Below, piece after piece: positions 1 through 8,300 of a stretch of 64,000 nucleotides of DNA. Under the pieces are notes generated by a model. The model was given only the letters and a program-made list of their open reading frames with translations, was not told the origin of the DNA and did not search any database. Numbering within the stretch: the stretch's first letter is position 1; every line of letters starts with the position of its first letter. The DNA comes from Terriglobia bacterium (GTDB taxonomy: Bacteria; Acidobacteriota; Terriglobia; Terriglobales; Acidobacteriaceae). The position numbers were made by a program, and so were the translations under genes. The stretch covers positions 1 through 64,000 of the forward strand of contig JAIQFT010000016.1 in the NCBI GenBank assembly GCA_020073185.1, given 5' to 3'.

Positions 1-102
1 GTGAAAGCTGTGCGCTTGCAAAACCGCCACGCACACGCTGCTCAATCGCACGCGCAAACAATGCGACGGCATACTCCCGGAACTGTCAAACTTTGGGAGC
101 CT

Positions 103-119
103 CCCCGGCAGAGCCGGGG
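103..119. terminator. GC-rich hairpin upstream of tRNA-Cys
   Basis: CCCCGGC (103-109), a 3-nt loop and GCCGGGG (113-119) form a perfect 7-bp stem, flanked by GGGAG (94-98) and CTCC that could extend it. No T-run follows, so it may be an intergenic repeat or mRNA-end structure rather than a classical terminator. Nothing else is recognisable in bases 1-232. Confidence 0.3.
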
Positions 120-232
120 GAACTCCTAGTTGCATTAGCTCTTCGTCGGTTCCCTACTCCGCTTTGCCTCTGGCGCGTGCACCTCGACTCTTGTCGTCCG
201 GGCGCTTAAACTTAAGGCGCCGCACTGAGGGC

Positions 233-307
233 GGCGCGGTACCCAAGTGGTAAGGGAGAGGTCTGCAAAACCTTTATACGTGAGTTCGATTCTCACCCGC
301 GCCTCCA
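233..307 (+). tRNA. tRNA-Cys (GCA), CCA encoded
   Basis: The acceptor stem GGCGCGG (233-239) pairs with CCGCGCC (297-303). The anticodon arm GAGGT/ACCTT closes the loop CTGCAAA, giving anticodon GCA for cysteine. The T-arm is GTGAG-TTCGATT-CTCAC. The discriminator base is T304, the identity element expected for tRNA-Cys, and CCA (305-307) is genomically encoded. All arms fold without mismatch apart from one G-T pair. Confidence 0.96.
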
Positions 308-409
308 AAACTGCCCTTAGCTCTTAGCCGTTAGCTTCCGGAGACTCGGGCAACGCAAGACATGCCGATCCCAGTCTAATTGTATGGCGCCGATGGAGGC
401 GCGCCGGGA

Positions 410-691
410 ATGCATAGGCATGACTACATCACCACGCTGCTGATCGCCTGTACGCTTGCTGCGCCGCTGGTGAACGTCGGCTGCGCAGAGCACAGATACG
501 CCCGCGTATACGACCCCTACCGTCGCGACTACCATCGCTGGAGCCCGGGCGAAGACGCCTACTACCGCCGCTGGGAAACGGATAACCATAGAGAGCATCG
601 CGAGTGGGCTCAGCGCAGCCCCGAAGAGCAGAAAGAATACTGGGGTTGGCGGCACGGCGGTCATGGTGATCACGACCACGACAAACACTGA
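410..691 (+). CDS. small His/Arg/Tyr-rich putative lipoprotein
   Basis: A 93-aa secreted protein of unknown function. I start it at ATG 410 because GGAGG (395-399) lies 10 nt upstream; an upstream in-frame ATG (380) has no ribosome binding site. Residues 1-25 are a signal peptide with hydrophobic core ITTLLIACTLAAPL and a loose lipobox ending NVGC. The mature part is rich in His, Arg, Tyr and Trp and ends GHGDHDHDKH, which could bind metal, though that is inference. It stands alone after tRNA-Cys, convergent with the next gene. Confidence 0.6.
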   Translation: MHRHDYITTLLIACTLAAPLVNVGCAEHRYARVYDPYRRDYHRWSPGEDAYYRRWETDNHREHREWAQRSPEEQKEYWGWRHGGHGDHDHDKH

Positions 692-781
692 TTCCCGGGG
701 AGTTCGCGTCGCGACCTGCCGATCCGCCGTCCACGCCCTTGACCAAAGACACGCCGCGCGAAGCTCGCGTACCACTAAGCT

Positions 782-1681
782 TCACGCGGCTGCTGCCCGG
801 CTTTGGTAGAGAGGCACGAACTCCTCCGCTACAAAAGCCTCGTACGAAGTCGGCGAACTATTGCGTGCGGAGCGTTGCTCCCACGCCCGCATGTACCCCG
901 AATTCATGGCAGCAGACATTTCCAGAATAAGATTGGCCGTGTTCAGTGAGAGGCCGGTTTGCGTCAACCCCATGCGCACCTGCTCGTCAGGCGCCTGAAT
1001 GTATGCGAGGTCAGGGTTACCGATTGCTGTGCCGATGATCGCCGCGGCTTCGGTCATGCTGATGTCGCGCTGTCCCAACAACTCGTGGGTCTCCCGCTTG
1101 AAGTCGAGCCCCCACAGTACCTCGGCGGCAAAGGCGCCGATATCGCGGGTGGCAATCATCGGGAGCTTCAGGTCGTGGCGCAAAGGCCCGGAGGTGATGC
1201 CGTGGGCTTTAATGATCCCGATTTGCGCGAGAGTGTTTTCCATGAAGTAGCCGGCGCGTAGATGGAAAACGTTGAGACCTGCAATGCGATTGAGCCGCTG
1301 CTCAAGATGATGCAGCCCCACCACCGGCCCGGTGTGCTCAGATTTGTCCGCCCCGATGCTGCTGAGGGAAACCGCGTACTCGACCCGCGCCTTCTCGATG
1401 GCGGCGGCGATTGCTTCTGTGAGGCGGTCTTGAAACGCGCGGAAGTCGTGGCTCCGCATGTCCGGCGGAATCATGACGTAAACCGCCTTCGCCCCAGTGA
1501 AGGCATTGGTCAGCGTCTGCGAGTCCGAAATGTCGCCGACAAATGGTTGCGCACCTTTTGCCGCCAGCGCTTTCAAACGCTCGGCATTCCAGCCAATCGC
1601 CCGAACTTGTTGCCCCTTGGCCAGCAGGCTGTTCGCAACCACACCTCCCGTGTTCCCGGTTGCACCCATGACAACGTACAT
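782..1681 (-). CDS. NmrA-like NAD(P)-binding protein
   Basis: A 299-aa atypical short-chain dehydrogenase of the NmrA/QOR2 type. The N-terminus MYVVMGATGNTGG holds the GxxGxxG Rossmann motif of this family. The start is ATG 1681, preceded by AAGGAGA at good spacing; a longer reading frame to 1768 lacks a binding site. Relatives are NADPH-dependent quinone or azo reductases or redox-sensing repressor-like proteins, so the substrate cannot be set from sequence. It is monocistronic, with no partner gene beside it. Confidence 0.85.
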   Translation of the reverse strand: MYVVMGATGNTGGVVANSLLAKGQQVRAIGWNAERLKALAAKGAQPFVGDISDSQTLTNAFTGAKAVYVMIPPDMRSHDFRAFQDRLTEAIAAAIEKARVEYAVSLSSIGADKSEHTGPVVGLHHLEQRLNRIAGLNVFHLRAGYFMENTLAQIGIIKAHGITSGPLRHDLKLPMIATRDIGAFAAEVLWGLDFKRETHELLGQRDISMTEAAAIIGTAIGNPDLAYIQAPDEQVRMGLTQTGLSLNTANLILEMSAAMNSGYMRAWEQRSARNSSPTSYEAFVAEEFVPLYQSRAAAA

Positions 1682-1945
1682 AGCAGTCTCCTTTTCAAGC
1701 CTTAGATGATGGATGAACCTCGGAGTGCTGCCTGAATATTCGCCTGTGCGGCGGCTTCGCTGTTCCAAGAAAGGGGATAAGCAGCCAGCGCGGCGTCACC
1801 GACAATGCAGCTTGGGACCGCGGCCCAGCTGCAACCGGTTCGGCAGACCCGAGCATCCAGCCGGAGGAACGGCTCCGCGCGCGGTTCAAGGTTTACGCAG
1901 GCAGGCGCACCTGGCACTGCGGAAGGGGCACTGCAGCCAGTATGC

Positions 1946-2275
1946 CTACGCGGCGTCGTCACAATCCTGAATGGCAGGGCGAACCTGAAGGACCGAACTC
2001 AGTTGCGTGGTCTCCAACACCTCACGGATTCGCTTCGAGGGATTTGTCAGTTGGATGGTTCTATCTCCATCCTTCGCCCATTTTTCCAATGCGACCAAAA
2101 CTCCCAATCCACCTGCGTCAATTGTCTCGACGCCGCGGAGGTCGATCTGAAGATGGCGTTTGTCCTGAGACATTACTGCCCGGAGAAGGTCATCGGCTCC
2201 GTCACCGCGAACGATCCTACCCGAGCAGCGCAGCACTGTAACGTGCGGGAAATTATGAATTTCAAACCTGAGCAC
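1946..2275 (-). CDS. STAS-domain protein, phosphoacceptor missing
   Basis: About 109 aa covering one STAS domain of the SpoIIAA/RsbV anti-sigma-factor-antagonist type. I choose GTG 2275 because GGAGG lies just upstream; GTG 2287 gives four more residues but has no binding site. The motif that is normally D-S-[ST]-G, whose Ser is phosphorylated by an anti-sigma kinase, reads TIDAGGLGVL here, so there is no Ser or Thr to phosphorylate. It may be a constitutive or structural partner rather than a switch (inference). No kinase or sigma gene is adjacent. Confidence 0.8.
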   Translation of the reverse strand: MLRFEIHNFPHVTVLRCSGRIVRGDGADDLLRAVMSQDKRHLQIDLRGVETIDAGGLGVLVALEKWAKDGDRTIQLTNPSKRIREVLETTQLSSVLQVRPAIQDCDDAA

Positions 2276-2511
2276 TTGGCCCTCCACGAACGGTTGCAGG
2301 CTCGCGTATGAAGATGAATACGTCGTTACAGAACGTCTGGTTCTGAAGGATATTCGCCCTGCAAATTAGACGTTTCAGGAGCCCAGACGTTTCCAAAATT
2401 GAGCTGGGGCGAGAGTAGCGCAATCCGGTTGGAACTGCGTGAGGGGGCGCCTGAAACAATCACCTGGGCTGCCGCGCGGACAATGGACCAACGTCGATGC
2501 AACAGCCTGAG

Positions 2512-3004
2512 TTACGATTGCCACTCCCAGCCGCAAACACAGCGCAGGGTTTGGTTTGGAGACGATTTGCACAAGACGCCGTTGCACTGGGGGCAAGAGC
2601 GCATCCAGACGCCGTTCTCTGAATCAACAGGCTCCAATCCTCTCCTGGGCGTAACGAGGGCGCCCCGATCATCATCGATGCAGACGGTTTCTAGTCCCAT
2701 ACTGGCGCCGTTCACGAGAACTGCGACAAAGTGACCCTGCGTAACGTGGCCACAATCACGCCGCACGACGAATGATGGTTGCCGGTTCCTGCTTCTTCCT
2801 GGCCATCTGCGCCGTCTGGTTGGCCAGGCAGCGGCCGGCTTCGGGCGCGGCGCTAACCATGGTATCGGAACCGCATACGCACCATGAACACGTCCAGCAC
2901 TCAGGTTTCTTGCGAACCAGGCCTCCGGCACGCAGACACAGCGCCGCTTTGTAAACATCGGTGCGAACGTGAGGATAAGGTAGCACCGCCACAACATAGG
3001 CCAA
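2512..3004 (-). pseudogene. decayed Cys-rich (zinc-ribbon-like) protein, frameshifted
   Basis: Two overlapping minus-strand frames look protein-like and join near 2760. The first (2756-3004) contains CWTCSWCVCG and a basic end ARKKQEPATIIRR. The second (stop at 2512) continues RRDCGHVTQG and has a zinc-ribbon-like pattern: CPQCNGVLC, then LRCVCGWEW. A one-base shift would fuse them. I do not recognise the family. It could equally be two unrelated chance frames in GC-rich DNA. Confidence 0.28.
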
Positions 3005-3215
3005 CCGTGAACCGGAACCAACAGCCTTGGCGCATCTGGCGGAAGTAGTCGTACACTGCTAAATCCGCCTTTGGAACATGCACAACGGGGAAATCTCGGC
3101 GCAACACGGCGCATCAAGGCGCACTGTCCAGGCAGCGCCCGCTCCCCCTACCCTGCCTCGCGGCTGCCGAGACAGTTGGGTTGCGCAATCATTTCGGGAA
3201 CTCCGGGCTGGGATG

Positions 3216-3231
3216 TGTGATGACGGTCACA
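3216..3231. promoter_or_regulatory. Crp-type palindrome upstream of PilZ gene
   Basis: TGTGA-TGACGG-TCACA matches the two half-sites and 6-nt spacing of the classical Crp/Fnr-family operator exactly. It lies about 100 bp before the PilZ start. No Crp-family gene lies in this window. Confidence 0.5.
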
Positions 3232-3333
3232 TTCAAGTATCCGGGTGCGTGCGACGATGGCCGGGAATTCTGACCACGGTACATGAGCCGTCAGCCCTGG
3301 GAAACATCGGCCCTGAGTGTTGTGGGAGGCACC

Positions 3334-3651
3334 GTGACCGATTCCAAATTCAAAGAACGACGCGGCCAGCACCGCACTCGCTTCGAAGCTCCGGCGACCG
3401 TGACTGCGGGCAAGCACAGGATCGCCGCGTCCACGAAAGACATCAGCGACCGAGGACTGTTCTTTTTCACCGACGCTCGTTGCAAAGTGGGCAGCGAGAT
3501 CGACATCGTTATTCGATTGCCGGAGGGAGTGGGATTGCCGTTGAGCGGTATGGTTTGCTGCCATGGGCGCGTCGTTCGCTCGAATTCTGCTGGCGGGCAG
3601 TACGGCGTTGCTATGCGGATCGACCGTATCGCCGCAGTGCCGCAGGCATAG
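3334..3651 (+). CDS. PilZ-domain protein (c-di-GMP receptor)
   Basis: A 105-aa single-domain PilZ protein. The start is GTG 3334, set by GGGAGG 5 nt upstream; an ATG at 3283 lacks a binding site. Both PilZ signature elements are present: an RxxxR loop (ERRGQHRTRF) and the [D/N]xSxxG motif (DISDRGLF), which together bind cyclic di-GMP. Such stand-alone proteins are cytoplasmic adaptors for motility, exopolysaccharide or signalling. Target unknown. A Crp-type site lies upstream. Confidence 0.85.
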   Translation: MTDSKFKERRGQHRTRFEAPATVTAGKHRIAASTKDISDRGLFFFTDARCKVGSEIDIVIRLPEGVGLPLSGMVCCHGRVVRSNSAGGQYGVAMRIDRIAAVPQA

Positions 3652-3852
3652 GCCCGCCGATTCGGCGCTCTTCGGCCTGCAAGGCCACGTGTGAGACCAT
3701 TCGCTCTTGGTGTTCCCCAGAGCCGCACCCACATGTTTCGCTTACTCGATCGAACCAAGGAACATATTCCGTTTCAATTGCATTCCTTCAAGGTTACGAA
3801 GAACAGGGCTGCGGGTAGAGTCAGGTTGTTGCTGCTGGGCAAGGAGGCTCTC

Positions 3853-4590
3853 ATGCGGCGCATTCTGCAGATTTCAATCATCATGACAGCAGTCGTCGTC
3901 GGTTGCGTGGCGCAGACGCAGATTGACGACATCTGGAAGAAAGCGAATCAGAAGGCGCAATCAGCGAACCTGAGCGGAGCCGGCCTGAGTACCGACAAAA
4001 TCACGGCCGGGCTGAAAGAGGCGCTCGCTGTGAGCACTGGCAAGGCGGTGGCGACCACCGGCAAGCCGGATGGGTTTCTCAAGAACGAAGCCATCAAGAT
4101 TCTACTTCCCGACAAGCTTCGGAGTGTTGGGAAGGGGATGCGGCTCCTTGGAATGGGATCGCAGGTGGACGAACTTGAAGTGGGCATGAATCGCGCCGCT
4201 GAGCAGGCCGCTCCACAAGCCAAGCAGATATTCCTGAGCGCTGTAACCAAGATGACGTTTGATGATGCCCGCAAGATCCTGTCGGGCGGCGATACGGCGG
4301 CAACCGAATATTTCAAAGGGCAGACCTCCGCGCAACTGACCACGGCGTTCAAGCCCATTGTTCACAAAGCCATGGTGAATGTGGGCGTCATCAAACAGTA
4401 CAACGCCATGATGCAGAACTCCGTCGCCGGCCCCCTGGGAGCCCAGAACTTCAACCTTGATGACTACGTCGTAGGGAAAACACTGGACGGGCTTTTCTAC
4501 ATGCTGGGTCAAGAAGAGAAGAAAATCCGCAAGGACCCGGTAGCCCGGACAACTTCCCTGTTGAAGGAAGTATTCGGAAAACGGATGTGA
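3853..4590 (+). CDS. DUF4197 family putative lipoprotein
   Basis: A 245-aa protein of the DUF4197 family, function unknown. ATG 3853 is preceded by AAGGAGG (3841-3847). The N-terminus has a hydrophobic stretch ending VVVGCVAQ, a likely lipobox, so the mature protein is probably a periplasmic lipoprotein. The body carries family-typical helical segments (FLKNEAIKILLPDKL, DDARKILSGGDTAATEYF, KTLDGLFYMLGQEE). It is convergent with dsrN and appears unrelated to the dsr operon. Confidence 0.85.
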   Translation: MRRILQISIIMTAVVVGCVAQTQIDDIWKKANQKAQSANLSGAGLSTDKITAGLKEALAVSTGKAVATTGKPDGFLKNEAIKILLPDKLRSVGKGMRLLGMGSQVDELEVGMNRAAEQAAPQAKQIFLSAVTKMTFDDARKILSGGDTAATEYFKGQTSAQLTTAFKPIVHKAMVNVGVIKQYNAMMQNSVAGPLGAQNFNLDDYVVGKTLDGLFYMLGQEEKKIRKDPVARTTSLLKEVFGKRM

Positions 4591-4666
4591 CGCGGCTTCG
4601 GCGAACAGAGAATTCGATCGGAGGCTCCGCTGTGCTGGAGACGGACCTCGGGTGGCGCATCGCGCG

Positions 4667-6061
4667 TTAGTTTCCCGCCGTAGCCATCGAGGATGACGCG
4701 AAACGCCGCGCGGCATTCACCAGTCCGCTTGCCCATTGCGGAGTTGCCAGGGCATGCACGTGTGTGTAGCCCGCCCAGACGTTCCCGGACACGATGCCGT
4801 CACGGTGCTGCCAGGCGCCAGAGCCACGACGGACTTCGCAGACGGTGTCGAGCGTGTCAGCCTGCAATTCGATCCGGGAGTAGTGAAATTCATGGCCGCG
4901 AATCACCAGCCCGGATGGATAAAACGGATTCTGGCGGTCAACCAGCAATTCGGTGTATCCGTGGCCCTGGGCCGTACTGCACACATGGGCGTCGAAGGGG
5001 AACAGGCCCGCCATCGGATGGCGCGAGCCGTGCCAGACGATTCCCCGGGATAGCAACATCAAGCCGCCACATTCGGCGTAGATCGGCAGCCCACTCTGCG
5101 ACGCCTCGCGCACGGATTGCAAGAACGACGTGTTCGCCGAGAGCGCGGCGGCGTGGACTTCGGGAAAACCTCCGCCGATATAGAGCGCCGACAATCCTGC
5201 GGGCAACCTGCCGGCGGTAAGAGCGGAAATGGGAAGCAGTTCGGCGCCGGCGCTCTCCAGCGCTTCCAGGTTCTCAGCGTAGTAAAAGCTAAAGGCGGCA
5301 TCCCTAAGATAGCCGACTCTTAAATGGGAAGCGTCGGGCAGATTGGGTTTCGGCTCAAGCTCGGCGCGCAGAGGTCCGGCGGTGCGCGCGATGCGCACAA
5401 TGGATTCCAGGTCCAGGTGGAGCACGACTTCGGCGAGCAGTTTGCTTTCCAGCGCCTCGCGCGCCGTGTGGTCGTCCGGCGTGACCAGACCGAGGTGGCG
5501 CTCGGGCACGAGTTCGCCGATGTCGAGCTTCGGGACAACCCCGACGACAGGAATGTCGGAAACCGAGGCAATCGACTCGCGCACAATCTGCTCGTGTCGG
5601 CGGCCGTTGACGTGGTTCAGTACCAGGCCGGCGATCTGCAGATCAGGATCGAGCTGCCGCGCGCCCAGGACGAAGGCGGCAGCGGTGCGCGTGACTTTCG
5701 TGACGTTCAACACCAGCAGGACCGGCGCCTGCAACGCCTTGGCAAGCGCGGCGCTGCTGTGAGTGCCGGCGACATCCATGCCGTCGAACACGCCGCGGTT
5801 GCCTTCGATGAGGTTCAACCCATCGGAAACCCCGTGGCGGGCGAAGGATGAAACGGCGCAATCGAAGCCCATCAGGTAAGTATCGAGGTTGCGCGCGGGA
5901 TTGGCCGACGCCCAACTCAGCCAGGCGGCGTCAATGTAGTCCGGGCCTTTCTTGAACGCGCGAACTGCAATACCGGCGCGGCGCGCGGCGAGCAGTAGCG
6001 CCATGGAGACAATGGTTTTCCCGCTGCCGCCGCCCAACCCGGCGACAACCACGCGCGGCAA
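4667..6061 (-). CDS. dsrN: DsrN, cobyrinate a,c-diamide synthase-type siroheme amidase
   Basis: A 464-aa CbiA/CobB-family glutamine amidotransferase; within dsr operons this protein is DsrN, which amidates the siroheme of DsrAB. The start is TTG 6061 with GAGGAG 6 nt upstream. The N-terminal P-loop ATPase reads VVVAGLGGGSGKT, and the C-terminal class I amidotransferase has its nucleophile Cys in YAECGGLM and the GHEFHYS motif. It is the last gene of the dsr operon, 28 nt after dsrD. A cobalamin role is possible, but no other cobalamin genes are nearby. Confidence 0.88.
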   Translation of the reverse strand: MPRVVVAGLGGGSGKTIVSMALLLAARRAGIAVRAFKKGPDYIDAAWLSWASANPARNLDTYLMGFDCAVSSFARHGVSDGLNLIEGNRGVFDGMDVAGTHSSAALAKALQAPVLLVLNVTKVTRTAAAFVLGARQLDPDLQIAGLVLNHVNGRRHEQIVRESIASVSDIPVVGVVPKLDIGELVPERHLGLVTPDDHTAREALESKLLAEVVLHLDLESIVRIARTAGPLRAELEPKPNLPDASHLRVGYLRDAAFSFYYAENLEALESAGAELLPISALTAGRLPAGLSALYIGGGFPEVHAAALSANTSFLQSVREASQSGLPIYAECGGLMLLSRGIVWHGSRHPMAGLFPFDAHVCSTAQGHGYTELLVDRQNPFYPSGLVIRGHEFHYSRIELQADTLDTVCEVRRGSGAWQHRDGIVSGNVWAGYTHVHALATPQWASGLVNAARRFASSSMATAGN

Positions 6062-6089
6062 TGTGCGCTCCTCTTTCACTGCAAGCCGC

Positions 6090-6347
6090 CTAGCCGGCAC
6101 TGGTCCCTTCCTCTTTCGGTGGCAACTGGATGTAGGAGCCGCCCAGATAGGCGTAAATACAGCGGCCGGAATCAATGAGGATGCGAATGGCCTGTTTGCA
6201 TTGCTCCTTGTTGCAAGCTTCCTCTCCAAACTTGGCTACCATGGCCTTGGTGAGATCGCCGGCCTTGAGGTTCTTCTTCCCGGCACATTCGACGATCAGG
6301 GCGTACATTTCCTCGGCGATTTTTTCGACGGGTACCGCTTCCGGCAT
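6090..6347 (-). CDS. dsrD: DsrD
   Basis: An 85-aa winged-helix protein of the DsrD family. ATG 6347 is preceded by GGGAGGG. The core runs AEEMYALIVECAGKKNLKAG, then FGEEACNKEQCKQAIRILID. DsrD activates DsrAB toward sulfite reduction and is mostly found in sulfite/sulfate reducers, being absent from classical sulfur oxidisers. Its presence beside a DsrL-like gene is the main clue that this operon works reductively, with the caveat that disproportionators and some reversed pathways also keep dsrD. Confidence 0.92.
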   Translation of the reverse strand: MPEAVPVEKIAEEMYALIVECAGKKNLKAGDLTKAMVAKFGEEACNKEQCKQAIRILIDSGRCIYAYLGGSYIQLPPKEEGTSAG

Positions 6348-6364
6348 AGGCCCTCCCTGAAAAC

Positions 6365-8074
6365 TCAATCCGCGCACGCAGCCGCGAGGCTGGTCTTGCA
6401 CGACTCCGGTTCCGTGCGACGCGCGGTGACCAGCGCACTGTCGCCGCAGATGATGGTGGATTCCACAACCGCAAAACCTGAGCGCTGCAGCGCCGCAGTG
6501 AGCCGGTCCGACGACCAGCTATGGACGATGCCGTCGGCCACCTGGCGCGCCAGCGCCCGGAGGGCGGCATGCGGCGCCGGTTGGACGCCCACGGGCAGCA
6601 GCGAATCGTGGCACAGCAAAACGCCGTCCGGCGGCATGGAAATTTGCGACAGGAGACCGGCAATGTCGGGTGTGCCGCACCACTCGAGCACGCCCGAGAG
6701 TATCACCGTTCCGAACTCTGCGCGGGGCACGCCGGTGCGGTCGCCGGAAAACGGGTTCCAGCCGTGCACTGCCAGTTCCGGCCAGCGCAGTGCGACGGCT
6801 TTGCCGTAGGCGACGTATCCCCACCCAACCACGAGCAGCGGGCCGGCGGGCGGCGCGTCGAGGCGGTTCACCACCTCGGCGGCGGCCAGGGCGGCCAGGC
6901 ACTCGGCGGCCTGCGAGCGCAATTCCTTGTTCCGGGCGACGAACCCGGTTTGATGGCCGTGGCGCGCGAAGTCCGAAAGCGCGTCCCAGTTGCAAAACTG
7001 GGCGGCGTCATAGAGGAGCGCGGCGCGCAGGCCCTGCGGCGAGGTCTGGCGCAGATAACGCGACGCCAACTCAAGATTGCGGTAGCCGTCGGCGCAGGAT
7101 TCGACCAGGCGCAGCGCAACAAGTGTGTTGAGGATCTCGCTGAGCGCCGCTGCGTCGAGACCAAGCTCGTGGGCAAGATCACACACCGGCACGGGCTCTT
7201 CCAGCGCGTCGAATAGCTCATTCTGCAGAGCCCACCCCAGCACCTGCGCGCCGAAGCCGGCGGCCGCCAGACGGAAAAGCTCGTCGGGCGCCGGCCCCAA
7301 AACCGCGGAAGTAGCGCGCGCGCGGCTGAGGTCGCGCTGGGAATGTTTCAACCTCTCGCGCAGCCGCACCACTTCGCCGACAACGAGAGTTGCGGGGGGT
7401 TTCAACGCGGCACGGCGGCACTCTTCAGCGATGGTGGCGAGGGTTCCGGTGACAGTGAATTCGTCGTGCCAGAACGCCTTCTGGACCATGGCGGAGGGGG
7501 TTTCCGGGGCACGGCCAGCGGCGATCAGCTTGGCGGCGATCTTGTCCACGTTGTGGACTCCCATGAGAAATACCAGCGTGTCGAGGCGCGCCAGGGCATG
7601 CCAGTCCATGCGCGCTTCCGTCCCGTTGGCGTTGTGGCCGGTAACAATGGCGACCGACGACGCGGCGTCGCGATGGGTGACGGCGATGCCCGCGCTCAAC
7701 GGCGCCGACAAGGCGGAACAGACGCCGGGGATGACTTCAAACGGAATGCCGTGGTCGGCGAGGTACTCGGCCTCTTCGCCGCCGCGTCCGAAGACGAACG
7801 GATCGCCGCCCTTGAGGCGGATGACGACTCTTCCCTCGCGCGCTTTTCGCACCAGCAGTTCGTTGACTTCATCCTGGCGCGAGTCGTGCTTCCCGACCGG
7901 CTTGCCCATATAAATGCGCTCCGCCGACGGACGCGCGAGGGCCAGCACTTCTTCCTGGATCAGGCGGTCGTAAACAATGACGTCACCCGTCTTGATGAGT
8001 TCGGCGGCCTTGACGGTCAGCAGTTCCGGATGACCCGGACCCGCGCCCACCAAATAAACTTTTCCCGGATACAT
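6365..8074 (-). CDS. uroporphyrinogen-III C-methyltransferase fused to an O-methyltransferase-like domain
   Basis: 569 aa from ATG 8074 (weak binding site). Residues 1-~250 are a complete SUMT/CobA domain making precorrin-2: VGAGPGHPELLTVKAAELI, RLKGGDPFVFGRGGEEAEY and the IPGV...AGIAVTHRD region. Residues ~265-569 resemble a winged-helix dimerisation region (CDLAHELGLDAAALSEILN) followed by a Rossmann methyltransferase fold whose SAM motif is degenerate (LLVVGWGYVAYG). The usual SUMT partner domains are HemD or SirC/B, so this fusion is unusual. In the operon it supplies siroheme precursor; sirC is divergent from dsrA. Confidence 0.85.
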   Translation of the reverse strand: MYPGKVYLVGAGPGHPELLTVKAAELIKTGDVIVYDRLIQEEVLALARPSAERIYMGKPVGKHDSRQDEVNELLVRKAREGRVVIRLKGGDPFVFGRGGEEAEYLADHGIPFEVIPGVCSALSAPLSAGIAVTHRDAASSVAIVTGHNANGTEARMDWHALARLDTLVFLMGVHNVDKIAAKLIAAGRAPETPSAMVQKAFWHDEFTVTGTLATIAEECRRAALKPPATLVVGEVVRLRERLKHSQRDLSRARATSAVLGPAPDELFRLAAAGFGAQVLGWALQNELFDALEEPVPVCDLAHELGLDAAALSEILNTLVALRLVESCADGYRNLELASRYLRQTSPQGLRAALLYDAAQFCNWDALSDFARHGHQTGFVARNKELRSQAAECLAALAAAEVVNRLDAPPAGPLLVVGWGYVAYGKAVALRWPELAVHGWNPFSGDRTGVPRAEFGTVILSGVLEWCGTPDIAGLLSQISMPPDGVLLCHDSLLPVGVQPAPHAALRALARQVADGIVHSWSSDRLTAALQRSGFAVVESTIICGDSALVTARRTEPESCKTSLAAACAD

Positions 8075-8104
8075 GATCAGACTCGAATGAGTTCCATATC
8101 CGGA

Positions 8105-8134
8105 TTGCGGACCACGCTTGCGCGTGGTCCGCAA
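8105..8134. terminator. 13-bp intercistronic hairpin inside the dsr operon
   Basis: TTGCGGACCACGC (8105-8117) and GCGTGGTCCGCAA (8122-8134) are perfect complements separated by TTGC. It lies between the 50-aa membrane protein gene and the SUMT fusion gene. There is no T-run on either strand, so mRNA processing, stability or partial attenuation is more likely than full termination. Confidence 0.6.
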
Positions 8135-8144
8135 CCCAGGTGTT

Positions 8145-8297
8145 CTACAAGTACGCTCGGCTGATGGCGACCAGCACGAACAACAAGATGACCCCGGTTC
8201 CGAAGGTGTACCAGATCAACTTCTTTTCAATCGGAAGCAGGGGCTCCTTTTCTCTTTCCATCTTTTGCAGTTCATCTTTCAAACGCACATCTGCCAT
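8145..8297 (-). CDS. 50-aa single-span membrane protein of the dsr operon
   Basis: ATG 8297 follows a GGGGTG binding site. The protein has a charged N-terminal helix (LKDELQKMEREKEPLL), then one transmembrane segment (YTFGTGVILLFVLVAIS). It starts 3 nt after the YeiH-type transporter gene stops, so it is probably a small subunit or modulator of that transporter. I know no family name for it. The good binding site and operon position support its reality. Confidence 0.65.
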   Translation of the reverse strand: MADVRLKDELQKMEREKEPLLPIEKKLIWYTFGTGVILLFVLVAISRAYL

Positions 8298-8300
8298 ACA

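Larger units (their letters stand above)
2276..3333. other. about 1 kb without a confident gene
   Basis: Between the STAS and PilZ genes no reading frame has both a ribosome binding site and a recognisable domain. The only protein-like signal is the Cys-rich minus-strand segment entered separately. The last ~120 bases hold a Crp-type palindrome and the binding site of the PilZ gene. Confidence 0.5.
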
